Positions 40,811-53,636 of a stretch of DNA of 64,000 nucleotides are shown here, one piece after another. The stretch comes from Amoebidium appalachense (lineage: Eukaryota > Ichthyosporea), in contig CAVNZM010000004.1 of the NCBI GenBank assembly GCA_963693365.1, positions 434,001-498,000 of the forward strand. The letters run 5' to 3'. A program made the translations under genes and the position numbers. The notes beneath the pieces are model-generated. The model was not told the origin of the DNA. It made no database searches and saw only the letters and a list, made by a program, of their open reading frames with translations. Position 1 is the first letter of the stretch. Each line of letters begins with the position of its first letter.

Positions 40811-41251
40811 AGGGGGGAGGGAGGGGGAGGATGTAAACAAATGTTTGCCATATGAAGAAAAATATAAAATAAGGGATAAGTCCCTCTCCTCCTCCCCCCC
40901 CCCCCCCCGGGCCTCTTCCCCCCTACGTAAAGAGGGGAGGGGGGAAAGGAAGGACCGGGGGGAGGAGGAGAAGGGATGAGGGAGGGGAGTGGACGAGGGT
41001 AGGGCAAGAGAAATAGAGAGAGAGAAAGTTGTAGTGAGTGGAGAGGCGGCGGGGGGGGAGGGGGGGGGGGGGGGGGGAGACAAAGAGAGGGGTTGGGGGA
41101 GGAGGGAAGAAGGGAGGAAGGAAGGGAGGGAGAGAACGGGGCGGAGAAAGGGAGGGATGGGGGGAGAGGGGGAGGGAGCGAGAGAGGCAGAGAGGAGGGA
41201 GGGAGGGGGAGAGAGAGAGAAAGAGAGGGTGGAGAGAGAGAGAGGATTGGG

Positions 41252-41298
<47 letters not shown>

Positions 41299-42007
41299 AG
41301 AGGGAGAGCGAGAGCGAGAGGGAGAGGGAGAGAGAGAGGGGGAGGGAGGGGAAAGAGAGGGGGGGGGGGGGGGGGGGGGGGGACGAGGAGAGAGAGAGAG
41401 ACTGCATGCACGTGCCAGCACGTAATCGTCGGTCCGATGCGCATACGCAAGCACCCAACTACTCACGCACTGCACCCTAAGTCGCTACAGTGCCTGGATA
41501 AGTTCCGTAAGTGAAGGCTTGCTCTCAGTTCTTTCGCTACTCCTAGACATCGTAAAGACCATTTCCTGCACAGGTATACAATCAAACCCTCTCTCCCCTC
41601 CACCCCCCCCCCCCCCCCTACTTCCTCCCATCTTAAAATGTCCAACTCAAATGCCCCTCCGTTCATCCCTCAAGAACTTCCCCGTCTCTCCCCACTTCCC
41701 TCCGTCCTTTACTCCCTTTCCCCTCCCGCCCCTCGCCCTCTCCCCCCCCCCCCCCTCCCTCCCTCCCTCCCTCCCTCTCTCCCACCTCCCTCCTTCCCTC
41801 TCTCTCTTCCCTGCGCCTCCCCCCTCGTTCTACCCACCCCCCACCCACCATCTTCTTTATGAGGGTCTGCACTGGCTCTGACTTTAGTTCCTCCGCTCCG
41901 ACCTGTGCAGCCACCTGCCTAAGTGCAGGGTGCCCTGCCTGTACCACAGGTGTGCCCCCCAGTGTGGCACGCGCCACACGCCCAAGCGCACCCGCCAGCG
42001 ACGTCAT
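39336..42007 (-). CDS. PDF: Peptide deformylase, mitochondrial type (4 exons)
   Basis: Metalloenzyme that removes the formyl group from the initiator Met of organelle-made proteins. Exons: 42007-41849, 40723-40486, 39939-39830, 39407-39336 (stop TAA); 579 bases, 192 residues, phases consistent. All three catalytic motifs are present: GLAASQ (residues 66-71, motif 1 GxGxAAxQ type), EGCLS (about 126-130, metal Cys) and HEMDH (170-174, two metal His and the catalytic Glu). FPLRVFVNPTMRV and the ending YIERMDPATFTSM resemble animal mitochondrial PDF. The chosen ATG at 42007 gives MTSLAGALGRVARATLGG, a plausible presequence. An upstream in-frame start is possible, so the N-terminus is uncertain. 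Divergent from TMEM120. Confidence 0.92.
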
Positions 42008-42607
42008 CCTCACTGCCCTGCCGCAGCGCCCTGCCCCCTGTACACGCGTAGTCAAAGTGTGTTGTGAATTTTGAGACGCTCCGTGACTGTGCATGCATAT
42101 GCCTGCCAACGGCCTCTTCGCGTGTGTGCACGTGTGCATGCGTGGGATGTGTCGGCCAGCAACGGGCGAAGATGGAATGCACATTCCCTTGTGCAGAAAT
42201 ATCTGATTGGTTGCAAAGATATGCCTAAAAGCCAATCAGAACCTAGGAATGCTTTACTTGATTTCCATTGGGTGTCGTTGTGCCATATAACCAAATAAGG
42301 CAGTTGACCAAAAATCCGTGAAGATAGCCGGCTTGAAGCCCACAAGTAGAACTGGGCGGTCCGGGCCCGTCCAAGCCTTATTTTTCTGTGTGTGTTCTGA
42401 CCATTCTTACCCATGTTTCCCCACACTCCATGTTTCACAAACTGAGAATACAAGTTACCACGCGTCTTGGAGAGCATATGTGTGATATCCAGCCATTAAT
42501 AGGGGCACATAGCAACGTTTCTATGATTCTCGTCCAGAAGATCTTTCACTCATCCACACTGTCGACACCCTAACCCACCTAGTTAGTTTTTAGTTTCCAC
42601 CTTCCTC
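41849..42607. promoter_or_regulatory. PDF first exon and shared spacer with TMEM120, CCAAT boxes
   Basis: The 600 bases between the PDF ATG (42007) and the TMEM120 ATG (42608) contain CCAAT-box cores in both orientations: ATTGG at 42206-42210, CCAAT at 42232-42236, and ATTGG near 42267. This is typical of a bidirectional housekeeping promoter; function is inferred. Confidence 0.5.
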
Positions 42608-43785
42608 ATGGCACCAGCAGAAGATGCCACCGACCCACCCAGTGTGGGGACAGCGGTCAGTTCGCGGTCTAGCCTATCCGTGCCTGGGCATAGTGAGTTG
42701 CCCAAGAGGGACAGTAGCTTTGGTAATCTTGGGAGTCTGAGGGTGCCTACAGCAATAGAGGGGACTGTGTATGAAGAAGAATGGGCAGCTCTGGATGGCA
42801 CGTTTAGGAAATTGGACAAGCTGAGGAGGGAATACAGAGACGCGGCACAGGACATGACGAGGAGGGAGGGCAGTCTTGCTGGTCAGCTGAAGACCTTTGG
42901 GAAGATTCTGAAGGTGCGTAGGGGTGTGCGTGTCTGTGGGTGGGTAGGCAGAGTTGAATAGGTGAAGAGAATTGAGCATAACAGTAAGGATTTCTGTGTT
43001 TTTTTTTTTGTAGTGTAATTGGGGGTGTATGACGCATGGCTATGCACGCACAACGTGCAGGAACGCGTGCCTTATACGCACACAGCAAGCAAATGCACGG
43101 CCTACGTTCTGTTTTTATTCTCCAGTTCTCCAGAAACATACAGCAACTACAATATGACTGTGTTGGCGCCCTTTGCGCCTTTGCTCATATGCCTTCCAAC
43201 GCTTTTTTGTACGCACAGGGGAAGCCTCGTTGGGACTCATTCGTGCACACCAACAAAGACAACTGTGCTCGTGTTGCAAAACTCAAGTACACACAACCAC
43301 ACATGGCTCACTTTATCGCACATGCACACACTCCTATACACTTGCACATAGCCACACACACATGGTGGCAGGTGTATGCCTTGCACAGATCTGGGCCGAT
43401 GTGCCACTTATCTTGTCCTAGGCTGGTCATGTAAAAACCTCTGCGCACACACCATGTGAACACGTACGTGTGAAAGCTATCATTGCTTTCTGGGGTGATT
43501 AGCTCTTCATCTGGTTTGGGTTCGTTGTATCAAAAAAGAATAGTGGCTCTCTGTGCCTACCTGCTACCCAGCCTCGAACCTCCCCCTCCCCTCCTCCCCC
43601 CCACAGCTGCAACATCTCTTCCTCTTCTTCGTCCCCGCCGTGCACACTTGCCCACCATCCCAGTCCTCACCATGCACACTTCTGTGTTTACTGCAATGTT
43701 ATTGAGGCCAAAGCCCTCTCGCTTGCTTTTTTTTACATCTTATGCGTCAACACACAGGTAACTGCGGCTCGCAATTCTCTTGACC

Positions 43786-43816
<31 letters not shown>

Positions 43817-43854
43817 CCCCCCTCCCCACCACCACCACCACCACCACACACACT

Positions 43855-43891
<37 letters not shown>

Positions 43892-44207
43892 ACACGAAGA
43901 GTGTGACCCCTGCTCCTCTCCCTTCCTTCTTGGAGTTCATACACTACCGGGTAGTTCAGATGATTGACAACCAAGAAAACCAGACTGTATACTTGTTGCG
44001 CACGGTGGTGATGGATGGTTTTTGGAAAAAGAACGAGACGCACCCCCTTCCCCCCCCCCCCCCCCCCTCCCGCCCCCCACTTCCCGGCCCTGTACCGGAA
44101 GAGCGGCCACCTCCATGAGCGTGCTCACGCATTAAAAGATAGACCTGCGCACATACAGGCACGCACGCACACACACAGACACAGACACAGACAGACACAC
44201 AGACGCG

Positions 44208-44252
<45 letters not shown>

Positions 44253-44510
44253 CACCTACCCACTGTCATTTCACCCCATCCCGTCAGCAGTTGTCTCTTG
44301 CCTACTCACTCCAACCTAAGCCCCAGAACCCCCTTCTCCCCCCCCCCCCCCCCCCCTCCCTCCCTCCCTCTCCTTTCCTACTTCCACATAACCGGTGGAC
44401 GGAATTTCTCTGACTGCTCGATTAGCTTTCGATGATTTGTTCCTCCTTATAGTCCCCCCCCCCCCCCATCCTCCACCTCCCCTGGACCCCCTCCCCCCCT
44501 CCCCCCCCCC

Positions 44511-44542
<32 letters not shown>

Positions 44543-44793
44543 ACAGACAGACAGACTCACACTTGACGGTTACTGTTACCAGTGTGTTATGGATATCCAT
44601 TTGCCCTGCGTGACACCTTCTAACCTCACCTTCCCCTCCTTCACTTTTCTCCTATCCCCTAAACACACACACGCCTCACACATTCCAATATACACAAACC
44701 CACCTCACCCCAATTCCTACAGCCTTTTTTTCATTTCTCACATACACAGACAAGCACACACACGCACACACAACACCCACACACGCACGCACA

Positions 44794-44855
<62 letters not shown>

Positions 44856-46521
44856 ACTTCGAAGAGCGGGTACGCAAAGACACAGCCCTGTCCTCCGACC
44901 CGCGATGGAGTGAGTTTATGGACGGGCTAGCCGAAAAACGAAAACTCATGTCGGAATTTGCAAAGCAACTACCGCAGAAAAACAGTTTTCTGCTGTCGCT
45001 AGCAGTCGGAGACATCAACGTAACCCTTCCCAAAATGGGCGACAGATTGAAATACAAACACAGCTACGAACTATTTAAACTCAAAATGACATTTGTCGGT
45101 TTCGTTTTCACGTTTCTCCGGTTCATTCTCGACACATACACGGACCAGCAACTTCGAATCTTTGACGCACTTTTCCACGTGTTTCTCGCCTGGTACTTTT
45201 GCACCATTGTTCTTCGTGAGCACATACTCATAGCCAACGGCTCACACATTCGCCAGTGGTGGCTATGGCACCATTATCTCTCCATCGCCACCGCCGCAAT
45301 AATCCTCGTGTGGCCTGATGGGGCCACATATCGCACGTTCTACCCGCGGTTCAATTTGTTTGCGTGTTTTGTTGGGTTTATCCAACTGTTGGAGTTCAAC
45401 TATCAGCGCCACCGCATGTACACACTAAGGGCACTGGGGAAGACTGACGCTATGGATCTGCCCTCTGAGGGTGTGCAGGTGAGAGTCTCCCCCCCCCCGT
45501 GTTCCGCATTCAAACCCCCCCCCCCCCCCTCCCCCCCCCCCCTCCCACCCCCCTCCCACCCCTCCTGCTCCCCTTTTCATCACTTCAACAAGGAAAAGGA
45601 AAAAGAAAACCCCGTTACCCAAACCCTGATATCGGTGCATGGCTCGTTAGTATTGCTCTGCGCAAATCAGTCAGTGTGCTGTACCACGTCTTTGTTGTTT
45701 GTCTACGCTTGAAAACTGCATAACCCACGGACGTCCCTTGTGTCGTGCATCTGTAAGCACATACACATTTTTCGCTGCACTGCATTAGTTTGCACACACG
45801 TCTTCAGCATTTTGCTCACCTTGCTTGCATAGCAACCCTGCTCGTCTTTGATCAAGACGGGTTGGCCCTCCCAAGTTCAGTTGATGCTGCTGTCTGAGTT
45901 GGAGAGTCATATATACGCGGGCTAAGGGGTCGAAACTCAGACGCAATTGATGACTTGGGCCCTCCCTGAGGATGGGCTCTGCTTATGATGCATACTGTGC
46001 GCATGGCTGATGTTGCATACTTGAATGTTTGCCTTTGCATGTGTCCTGCACCATGCTTCTCATCGTGTATGCGTACTTCGTACCGTGTTCCGCATTCAAC
46101 CCCCCCCCCCCCCCCCCCCCCCCCCCTCCCGGTGCCCGGGTGCAAATGCATACTCCGACCTTTTCACGTGTCGTGCTCATTCAAGACAAATGCCCAGTCA
46201 TAAGCTCTTCACTTTCATGTGTTTGCACTCCTTGCTGTGTGGTCCACATCAACCACCCCTCCGGGCCCTTCCCCCCCTCCCCCTCCTCACAAACACACAC
46301 ACACATCATTTCAATGTAAAATGTCTGGCTCTCCGTGTTCTGTTTGTGATATCTGTGTGCATCAATCAACGGCTGATTTAGGGAGTGTGCATGCCTGGGC
46401 ACACCCTTGGTTGTGTGTTTGTACCGTGATTGGGGTTGCATGTGCGAGTGGTGTGTGGGTGGGTGGGGAAGAGGGTGGGTGTAGGTGCAGTATAAGGTGT
46501 GCATGTATGAAGGTGTCTGTC

Positions 46522-46619
<98 letters not shown>

Positions 46620-46752
46620 TGTGTGTGCTCTTCCTGAGGCGGTGGGAGGGGGAGGGGATGGGGAGGGTATGTGTGTGTGTGGGGAGAAGGAAGGGGGGGA
46701 GGGGTGTGTGCATAAGCAATGTATTTGTGATATTTTGTATCCTCTCTTGCTG

Positions 46753-46793
<41 letters not shown>

Positions 46794-47032
46794 TCCAGGT
46801 GCAGTGGAGCAGTGGGCTACCCCTCCTCCTCCCCTTCATCGTAGTGTGCCAGCTGTGGATCTGCTATGTGGCCTACGACCTGGCCACCCTCTCCATGTCT
46901 CCTATGTGCACGGAGTGGCACGTGCCTGCTCTGGCTGCTATCTTTGCAGTGCTAGCTGTAGGCAACATATACACAAACATCACTATTCTGATTAGGAAGA
47001 AGAAGAGGGGGGATGAGGTGAAGGTGGATTGA
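42608..47032 (+). CDS. TMEM120: TMEM120 (TACAN) family membrane protein (3 exons)
   Basis: Exons: 42608-42913, 44855-45478, 46799-47032 (stop TGA); 1164 bases, 387 residues, phases 0/0. TMEM120 proteins are six-helix membrane proteins of the inner nuclear envelope/ER that bind coenzyme A and are linked to lipid metabolism; an ion-channel role for TMEM120A is disputed. The N-terminal half has a helical segment (EEWAALDGTFRKLDKLRREY). It is followed by LPQKNSFLLSLAVGDINVTL, matching human [20 protein letters not shown]. Hydrophobic segments follow, with the family motif WWLWHHYLS, then WPDGATYRTFYPRF, YRLRALG-like YTLRALGKTDAMDLPSEGVQ, and a final pair of helices ending in basic KKKRGDEVK. It is about 45 residues longer than human TMEM120A at the N-terminus. 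Intron 2 carries C-tailed element copies. Confidence 0.95.
44780..44851. repeat. (CA)n microsatellite at TMEM120 exon 2 acceptor
   Basis: The CA run ends in the CAG acceptor at 44854. Confidence 0.95.
45497..45517 (+). mobile_element. 3'-end stub of the C-tailed element
   Basis: Only GTGTTCCGCATTCAAA followed by a C tract: a very short terminal copy, 20 bases into TMEM120 intron 2. Confidence 0.6.
45739..46126 (+). mobile_element. C-tailed interspersed element, copy C (near full length, TMEM120 intron 2)
   Basis: Starts TGTGTCGTGCATCTGTAAGC and ends CGCATTCAA at 46099, followed by a C tail of about 27 bases. It is closely similar throughout to the copy at 55641. The central segment has GTCTGAGTT and AACTCAGAC arms. 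No obvious target-site duplication. Confidence 0.88.
46529..46622. repeat. (GT)n then (GTGC)n tract
   Basis: GT units to 46550, then about 17 tandem GTGC units to 46620: alternating purine-pyrimidine DNA able to form Z-DNA, in TMEM120 intron 2. Confidence 0.96.
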
Positions 47033-47277
47033 GGGGCATGCAGGGTGGTGGTGGTTGCTGGAGTTGACGTCTGTTTGCATTGGGGAAGGGTGGTTTGGTG
47101 TGTGTGTGCATGTCGTGGTGTTTGGTCTTCATGTTTGCAGGTTGGTGGTTGGTGCTAGTGGCAGCACGGTGCACGTGCAGCAAATATGAGCATAGGTTGG
47201 GCTGGCGGGGAGGGGGGGGGTGTTGGTGAGGCATGTGTGGAAGCTACTCAGTTTAGATGGTCTCACCGGGCGGGCGG

Positions 47278-47322
<45 letters not shown>

Positions 47323-47468
47323 CTGACTCGAAGGTAGTGGGTGACGGTGAACATTTCCGTACAGGGAATATTATCGAGGCAGATGTGTTTTGTTGTCTGG
47401 GTGTAGGGCAGAAGATACTGCACACTACCATTGATTCCAAGAGTGTCTGTTGTTGTTTTTATTTTGGG

Positions 47469-47509
<41 letters not shown>

Positions 47510-49222
47510 TTTATCTCCGCGCAAGGGTAGACTAGGCGGGTCGGTATGACATCAACATGTAGCCTTAGAATTGTTCGACTTTGAACAGCACACTGGGCCT
47601 GTGGCTCAAAAGTTAGCGTTCCATGGGGGTATTTCGGTATAATAGTCATTGATGATTTTAAAGTTGAATATAAAAGCAACACTCACTGCAATGCACCTTA
47701 CATGGCATATGGAGACAAACAGGTGTACGGCCAGGGTGTTTTTATTAAGCTGTTATCTGCCCCTGCGCATGCTGCAGCCCACATACGTACATGAACACCA
47801 GCTATACCTGGGTCAATGGAAGCTGAGCACATGTGCACGGTATATTGAACTCTTACGTACATGAACACCAGCTATACCTGGGTCAATATTAATGGAAGCT
47901 GAGCACATGTGCACGGTATATTGAACTCTTACGTACATGAACACCAGCTATACCTGGGTCAATATTAATGGAAGCTGAGCACATGTGCACGGTATATTGA
48001 ACTCTTACGTACATGAACACCAGCTATACCTGGGTCAATATTAATGGAAGCTGAGCACATGTGCACGGTATATTGAACTCTTACGTACATGAACACCAGC
48101 TATACCTGGGTCAATGGAAGCTGAGCACATGTGCACGGTATATTGAACTCTTACGTACATGAACACCAGCTATACCTGGGTCAATGGAAGCTGAGCACAT
48201 GTGCACGGTATATTGAACTCTTACGTACATGAACACCAGCTATACCTGGGTCAATGGAAGCTGAGCACATGTGCACGGTATATTGAACTCTTACGTACAT
48301 GAACACCAGCTATACCTGGGTCAATATTAATGGAAGCTGAGCACATGTGCACGGTATATTGAACTCTTACGTACATGAACACCAGCTATACCTGGGTCAA
48401 TATTAATGGAAGCTGAGCACATGTGCACGGTATATTGAACTCTTACGTACATGAACACCAGCTATACCTGGGTCAATATTAATGGAAGCTGAGCACATGT
48501 GCACGGTATATTGAACTCTTACGTACATGAACACCAGCTATACCTGGGTCAATGGAAGCTGAGCACATGTGCACGGTATATTGAACTCTTACGTACATGA
48601 ACACCAGCTATACCTGGGTCAATGGAAGCTGAGCACATGTGCACGGTATATTGAACTCATACAGCGCTGTGGCATGCACATACATGTACACCGGTATAGA
48701 GAGCCCATGGTTGCCATGCCACGAACGCGCACTGCACACAGTTTGGCCCCCACCCGGCCCCGTGTGCTGCCCAGTACATATTCACGAAGTTACTTGGCGT
48801 TTCCTATGTGCATGTGCACAGGCAAGTGCGTGGGTTTGTAGGTTGCAGCGCAATGGTGGTCCACCGGTGGTGGTGGGCAGCTGCAGGAGGGCGGGGGGCC
48901 CCGGGGAGGGGGGGGAGGGGGGGGCCACAGGCATGTGTGTGTGCCTGTGTTGGCCTTTCATATCTGGGCGTGGATCCGGAAATTTGTCAGGTTTCCTATT
49001 TCGGGACAGCAGGCCAACCTGCCATTCATTGGCTGCATGTCATGCATTGTATGTACAGCACCACAGGCTCTGCCTGTGTGCATATCACGTGACCCATACG
49101 GCTGCCAGCAAGGGTACGCAGCCACGTGCACTACCACTAATATAGCCAAATTCTTCAACCCATAATACAACCTAAGCTAATACAAACCCCCGCCTCCAGC
49201 AAACCAGTACCGAGGTGGCATA

Positions 49223-49259
<37 letters not shown>

Positions 49260-49296
49260 CCCCTCCCCTCCCTCCCATATATCCCGTGCTAGCCCC
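47033..49296. other. Convergent spacer between TMEM120 and the MaoC-like gene
   Basis: Holds two long G tracts (47280-47321, 47467-47508), the 70/76-bp minisatellite, and non-coding DNA to a C tract at 49205-49258. No supported gene. Confidence 0.6.
47779..48659. repeat. 70/76-bp minisatellite, 12 copies with higher-order pattern
   Basis: ACGTACATGAACACC starts units at 47785, 47855, 47931, 48007, 48083, 48153, 48223, 48293, 48369, 48445, 48521 and 48591. Short units are 70 bp; long units carry an ATTAAT insertion (76 bp). Order is S LLL SSS LLL SS. Each unit contains the palindromic core CACATGTG. Confidence 0.98.
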
Positions 49297-49866
49297 CTAG
49301 CACTTGCGGACCACCCCCTCCTGCATGAGTTTGCCCTTAGTGTCCACCAGCACATACTTCACACCCTGCCCCTCCTTCATCATCCTTAACTCCGCCTTGC
49401 CCGGCAAAAACGTCGGCCGCTTGTATGCTGCCGTACCCTCTAGGGGGAATGCAAGGTCTCCCTGTGTCTCGAGTGTGCGCTCACACGCGCCGTATGCACG
49501 TGCAGTGGTGTACATGCCGTGCGCAATAGCACGTGCAAACCCAAGCAGTTTGGCCGTGACAGCATACAAGTGGATGGGGTTATAGTCCATGCTCACGGCA
49601 GCATACTTTCTGCCCGTATCCTCAGCAAGAGACCATTCTTCCGTGGCTGTGGATTGTGCCGCTGTGAATGGCTCTGTTTCAGGTGGGGGGGCAGTGATCT
49701 CCTTCGTCTGCTTGTGCATGTGCAGGAAGGTGAGCACGGCCTCCCACGGCTTGGTCCCTGCAGCATCCGTCACAAACATCTCGACGTCTACCTCCGTGCC
49801 TCGCTTGACTGGGCGCACGGCTGGCCGGACCTGGTGTTTGTGTGTGTGTGTGTGTGTGTGTGTGGG

Positions 49867-49899
<33 letters not shown>

Positions 49900-50872
49900 G
49901 GGGGTTGAGAACGTATGCATCAATAATGGTAGCTGGTGTGGCACCAAACAGGCTGTTATGTCTTTACACCACCACGGCACCTAGCCACTGCTCTGCCATT
50001 TGTCTTCTTTTCACGAATTGTAAAAATTATTCCCTAGACACATCTGACCATACATTCATTCTCCTTTTCTGCTCCCCTCACCCTACGAATCTCCCCGGGG
50101 GTACGTAACCACCGAAACACACACGTACACCCTACACAGCATGACGTTTGTATCGAAGGTTTTGTTGCTAGCAACAGGTGTATAAATGGCATGCAACAAA
50201 AGCATGTGTATGCACGCGTGTGTCTGTGAGTGCACATGGAAAGATTAAATCCGGTGGCGGTTTATGTTCCGCACAATAAACGGTGGTGGTAGTGGGGAGG
50301 GCGGAGGGGAAGGGGAGGGGGGAGGGAACAAACAAGCGAGGGGAGGAAGAAGGGGGTGACAAGGATGAGAGAGGAGTGTTGAGGAGAGTGAGGAACAAGA
50401 TCCAGCAAACGCCTGGCAAAGGCCGTAAGTAGGGCACACACAGAAAAATGGTGACTTCATGAGAGACCGTGCTCGTGTATTTGTGGAAGCGTGTATTTGT
50501 GGAAAGGGGGGGGGGGGGGGGGGGGGGGGGATTGCATAAGGACAAGTGAGCAAGTGTGGGTAAGTTGGTGGGTGTGCTCGGTCTGTGTAGTGTGTGAACG
50601 AAACACCATCCAACCACTCAACCACGGAGAGGACGAGGGGGAGGGGAAGGGGAAGAGGAGAGGTGTGTGCGTGTGTTTGTTGGGGGGGGGAGGGGGGGGG
50701 GGGGGGGTTACCTGGAGGTTGAGGGTAAGGGCCTCGTCAGCAAGCAGGGCACGAGTCTGCTTGAAGTAGTTCTTGACGTGCACGGCACCAAGCAGGGGGA
50801 AGGGGTAGTCGGGCTGGCTGAGAAAGTTCATGCACTCGGATATGCCCACGGCCTCGATGAACAGGAAGGGGA

Positions 50873-50929
<57 letters not shown>

Positions 50930-51165
50930 GGTTGGGGCGGGGGGGGCACGGAGGAGAAGGGGGAGGGGGGGGGGGGGGGGGGGCGGAGGAGGGGGATGGA
51001 AGAGAAACAATGACCGAGAGCAGGGGGTAGGAGGGGTTGTGTGTCTGTGTCTGTGTGTTAGAAGGGGAGGCGGCGGGGCGCGGGGGGAGTTGGCAGTGAG
51101 TTAGTAAACCATTTGACCGTTTGCAAAGTTGGTGTTGCCAAGGGATCCCTCCCCCCCCCCCCCCC

Positions 51166-51215
<50 letters not shown>

Positions 51216-51600
51216 ACTACCAGCACACCCACACATGCCAGTTCCCCCATCCTTGGCTCCCCGCTGACAACCCCACCCAGTATAGCACATTCTCCTGTGT
51301 CATACACACCAAGCATTCTCGATTCCTCAATGCACCATCCAGCACAACCAGCCCCAAGGTTCCACCCCGTTCACTAACCCTAGCCCGCCCTTCGTACCTC
51401 GAGCTCAGGTTGTCATCATAACCCACATGTACCTCCGACCCAGGTATGTTTTCGTCCTGATCCAAAACACACTTCGGCCTTGCACATGCACACACAACCA
51501 CCCACCACCAACATCCCTTCACCTTCCACTTTCACCAAGAAGCATACAAGCAAACACCTCTACGTCTCCCTCTCTCCCCCCGCCGCCCCCTCCCCCCCCC

Positions 51601-51635
<35 letters not shown>

Positions 51636-52133
51636 CTCCCACCCCCAACCGCCCTGTGCAGCCGCCACCTTCCAATACGGCTCCCTATTTGAGAGTAGAC
51701 TTGTTACAGTGAACCGAACTTCTTTCCCGACCCTTCCCCATAATTTGTGCGTGTCACGATGAAGCAGACAAAAGATAGATGCAAGTGGTAATGCATGTGT
51801 TACTTGAGTGTGTGTGCATGCTTTCGTTTCTGTAACATGAGGGGATGGGGTCACGGTCAGACACCGAGCAGTGCGTACCTGGCCAGCCTTCTCAATAGTG
51901 GGCAGCTTGCACACGGCAAAATACGAAGCCAGCTGCTCTGCATCCACCTTAAAAGGGAGCTGCCGGGTCAGTGGCGGCAGCTTAAAGTCGTCTCTTTTCA
52001 CTGCAGACTTCCACTGAGTCTTGTGCAGCGGCTGCACGCCCAGCTTGACATAATGGAGGATGAACGAGAAGTAGCCGCGTGCATACAGCCAGATAAACAC
52101 GGCTAGGACCGCGGCCAGCAAAGTGAACAGCAT
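49297..52133 (-). CDS. Membrane-anchored MaoC/hotdog hydratase-like protein (3 exons)
   Basis: Exons: 52133-51879, 50873-50712, 49830-49297 (stop TAG); 951 bases, 316 residues, all phase 0. The N-terminus MLFTLLAAVLAVFIWLYARG is a signal-anchor helix. Residues 86-139 (EAVGISECMNFLSQPDYPFP then LLGAVHVKNYF) form the first half of a double hotdog fold. Residues 216-240 hold the hydratase-2 motif: MDYNPIH with catalytic Asp about 221 and His about 226, then GFARAIAHGMYT. MaoC proteins hydrate trans-2-enoyl thioesters or dehydrate the 3R-hydroxy form. The anchor suggests an ER or outer mitochondrial membrane enzyme, perhaps for long-chain acyl-CoA, but this is inference. The second possible exon near 51390-51440 was not needed for a continuous frame. 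Divergent from NDUFA6. Confidence 0.85.
50876..50927. repeat. (GT)n microsatellite at MaoC-like exon 2 acceptor
   Basis: About 26 GT units; in gene sense (CA)n ending in the exon 2 acceptor. Confidence 0.95.
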
Positions 52134-52569
52134 GCTGCCTAGTGCAAAGGCACACACAACACAGATACTTGCAAGTGTGAGTGAGGGTAAGAATCATGTG
52201 CGCTGTTTTCAAGGCGCCGCTCTTCGTAACACTTCTGTCTCGTAGTGTGGGTGCCCGGCTTTCACTTTATATCTGTGAGATATGCAAATGTAAGCGCTGA
52301 TTGGTTGATCGTTGAGGCGTGGAGCGATCCCGACATTCCGAGATCCAAAACTTTCCAAATCTAAAAATTTGATCGGGTCGAGACCAAATTTCAGGATCGA
52401 GTCGAATCTCTGTACTTTTGGCTCGACCCAAAAGCAACCCCTCCGAACCTCCGCGGCCCTCTGCCTGCGCGCCAGCGAGCTCTCTCCCTCCGCGGGCAGC
52501 AGTGCGCTGTGTGTGCTTGTGTGTGTGTGTGCGTGCCTGCTTTGCTGTGTGTAGAGAGCACCGACCAAA
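52134..52569. promoter_or_regulatory. Shared spacer between divergent MaoC-like gene and NDUFA6
   Basis: 436 bases. There is an inverted CCAAT core (ATTGG at 52300-52304), and near 52335-52440 a cluster of related strings such as CCAAAACTTTCC, GATCGGGTCGAGACC and GGCTCGACCC. Bidirectional promoter inferred from geometry. Confidence 0.45.
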
Positions 52570-53445
52570 ATGAGTTACGCGTTGTCCACCGTGCGGTCCT
52601 CCAGCTCGGCCCAGGAGGCCCGCAGCCGCGTGCTGTCTCTTTACCGCGCGTGGATGCGCGAGGTGAGCCCCCCCCTCTCAACGCTCTCTCCGCCCTGCAT
52701 CCCTGCCATAGTGAGCGTTTACAGGGCAGCCGTGGGGGTTGTTTCTCCTGTTTTTGGACTTTCTGTCGCTGCAGGAACGCGTGTTACGGTCTGCCTAGCC
52801 GTTTTTGCCTCGTTCTCTTGGCCGTGCCCTCCTCTCTCCCCTTCTTCCCTGGCTCACCTCCCCCCCTCCCCCCTCCCCCCCCCCCCCTTTCCCCTGCCTC
52901 CCATGCATACTCCATGGGTACCCACACACGCGCGCACGCCCACCCACAGACAGTCAAACGCGCGCTTACAAACGCAAACTTATGCACGCACGCACGCGTT
53001 TGGGCATGCACGTGCTCGCGTGCACACACACATCAGCCTGCACATGTACGGGTGCACGCTTGCGTCACTTACCGGCTTGCAATCAGGAACGCATACACAC
53101 ACAAGCACACATACATGTACGCGCGCACACAAACACGCACACAAACACACACGTACACGCACACACGTACACGCACACACACACACACACACGAGACACA
53201 CACTTCCACGCTGTGGTTGCACGCACCAACCTGAATCACCTCAATCCACCCATACACAAGCACTCGTCGAGATGCAAGTGCACAAGCGCACAACTGTTAC
53301 ACACACACATGCAGAAACACTTTCGCCGCGCATATCCATGTGCCCACACACCCTGCTCGGTCACGGGTGAACACACATTCTCGGCCTTATGCATTTTTAT
53401 AGGCTGTAGCTTTTTTTAATATGCATAACGTCTCAGGCACGCGCG

Positions 53446-53491
<46 letters not shown>

Positions 53492-53582
53492 ACTTGTGCA
53501 ACATGTGACAAACACGCACGAACACATATGCACATGCGCAAGGCAGCGCACACGCACGTACACACACGCACACACGCACACG

Positions 53583-53636
<54 letters not shown>

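Noticed and set aside
41513-41570. Extra peptide deformylase exon reading QEMVFTMSRSSERTES
   Set aside because: A good acceptor but no donor follows, and exons 1 and 2 already join in phase with correct family spacing.
43930-44030. Possible TMEM120 exon (YRVVQMIDNQENQTVYLLRT) in intron 1
   Set aside because: No matching acceptor and donor pair. Exons 1 and 2 join in phase 0 with the family-expected spacing.
51397-51445. Extra exon in the MaoC-like gene (VHVGYDDNLSS)
   Set aside because: It would disturb the phase-0 join of exons 1 and 2, which already gives a continuous hotdog sequence.
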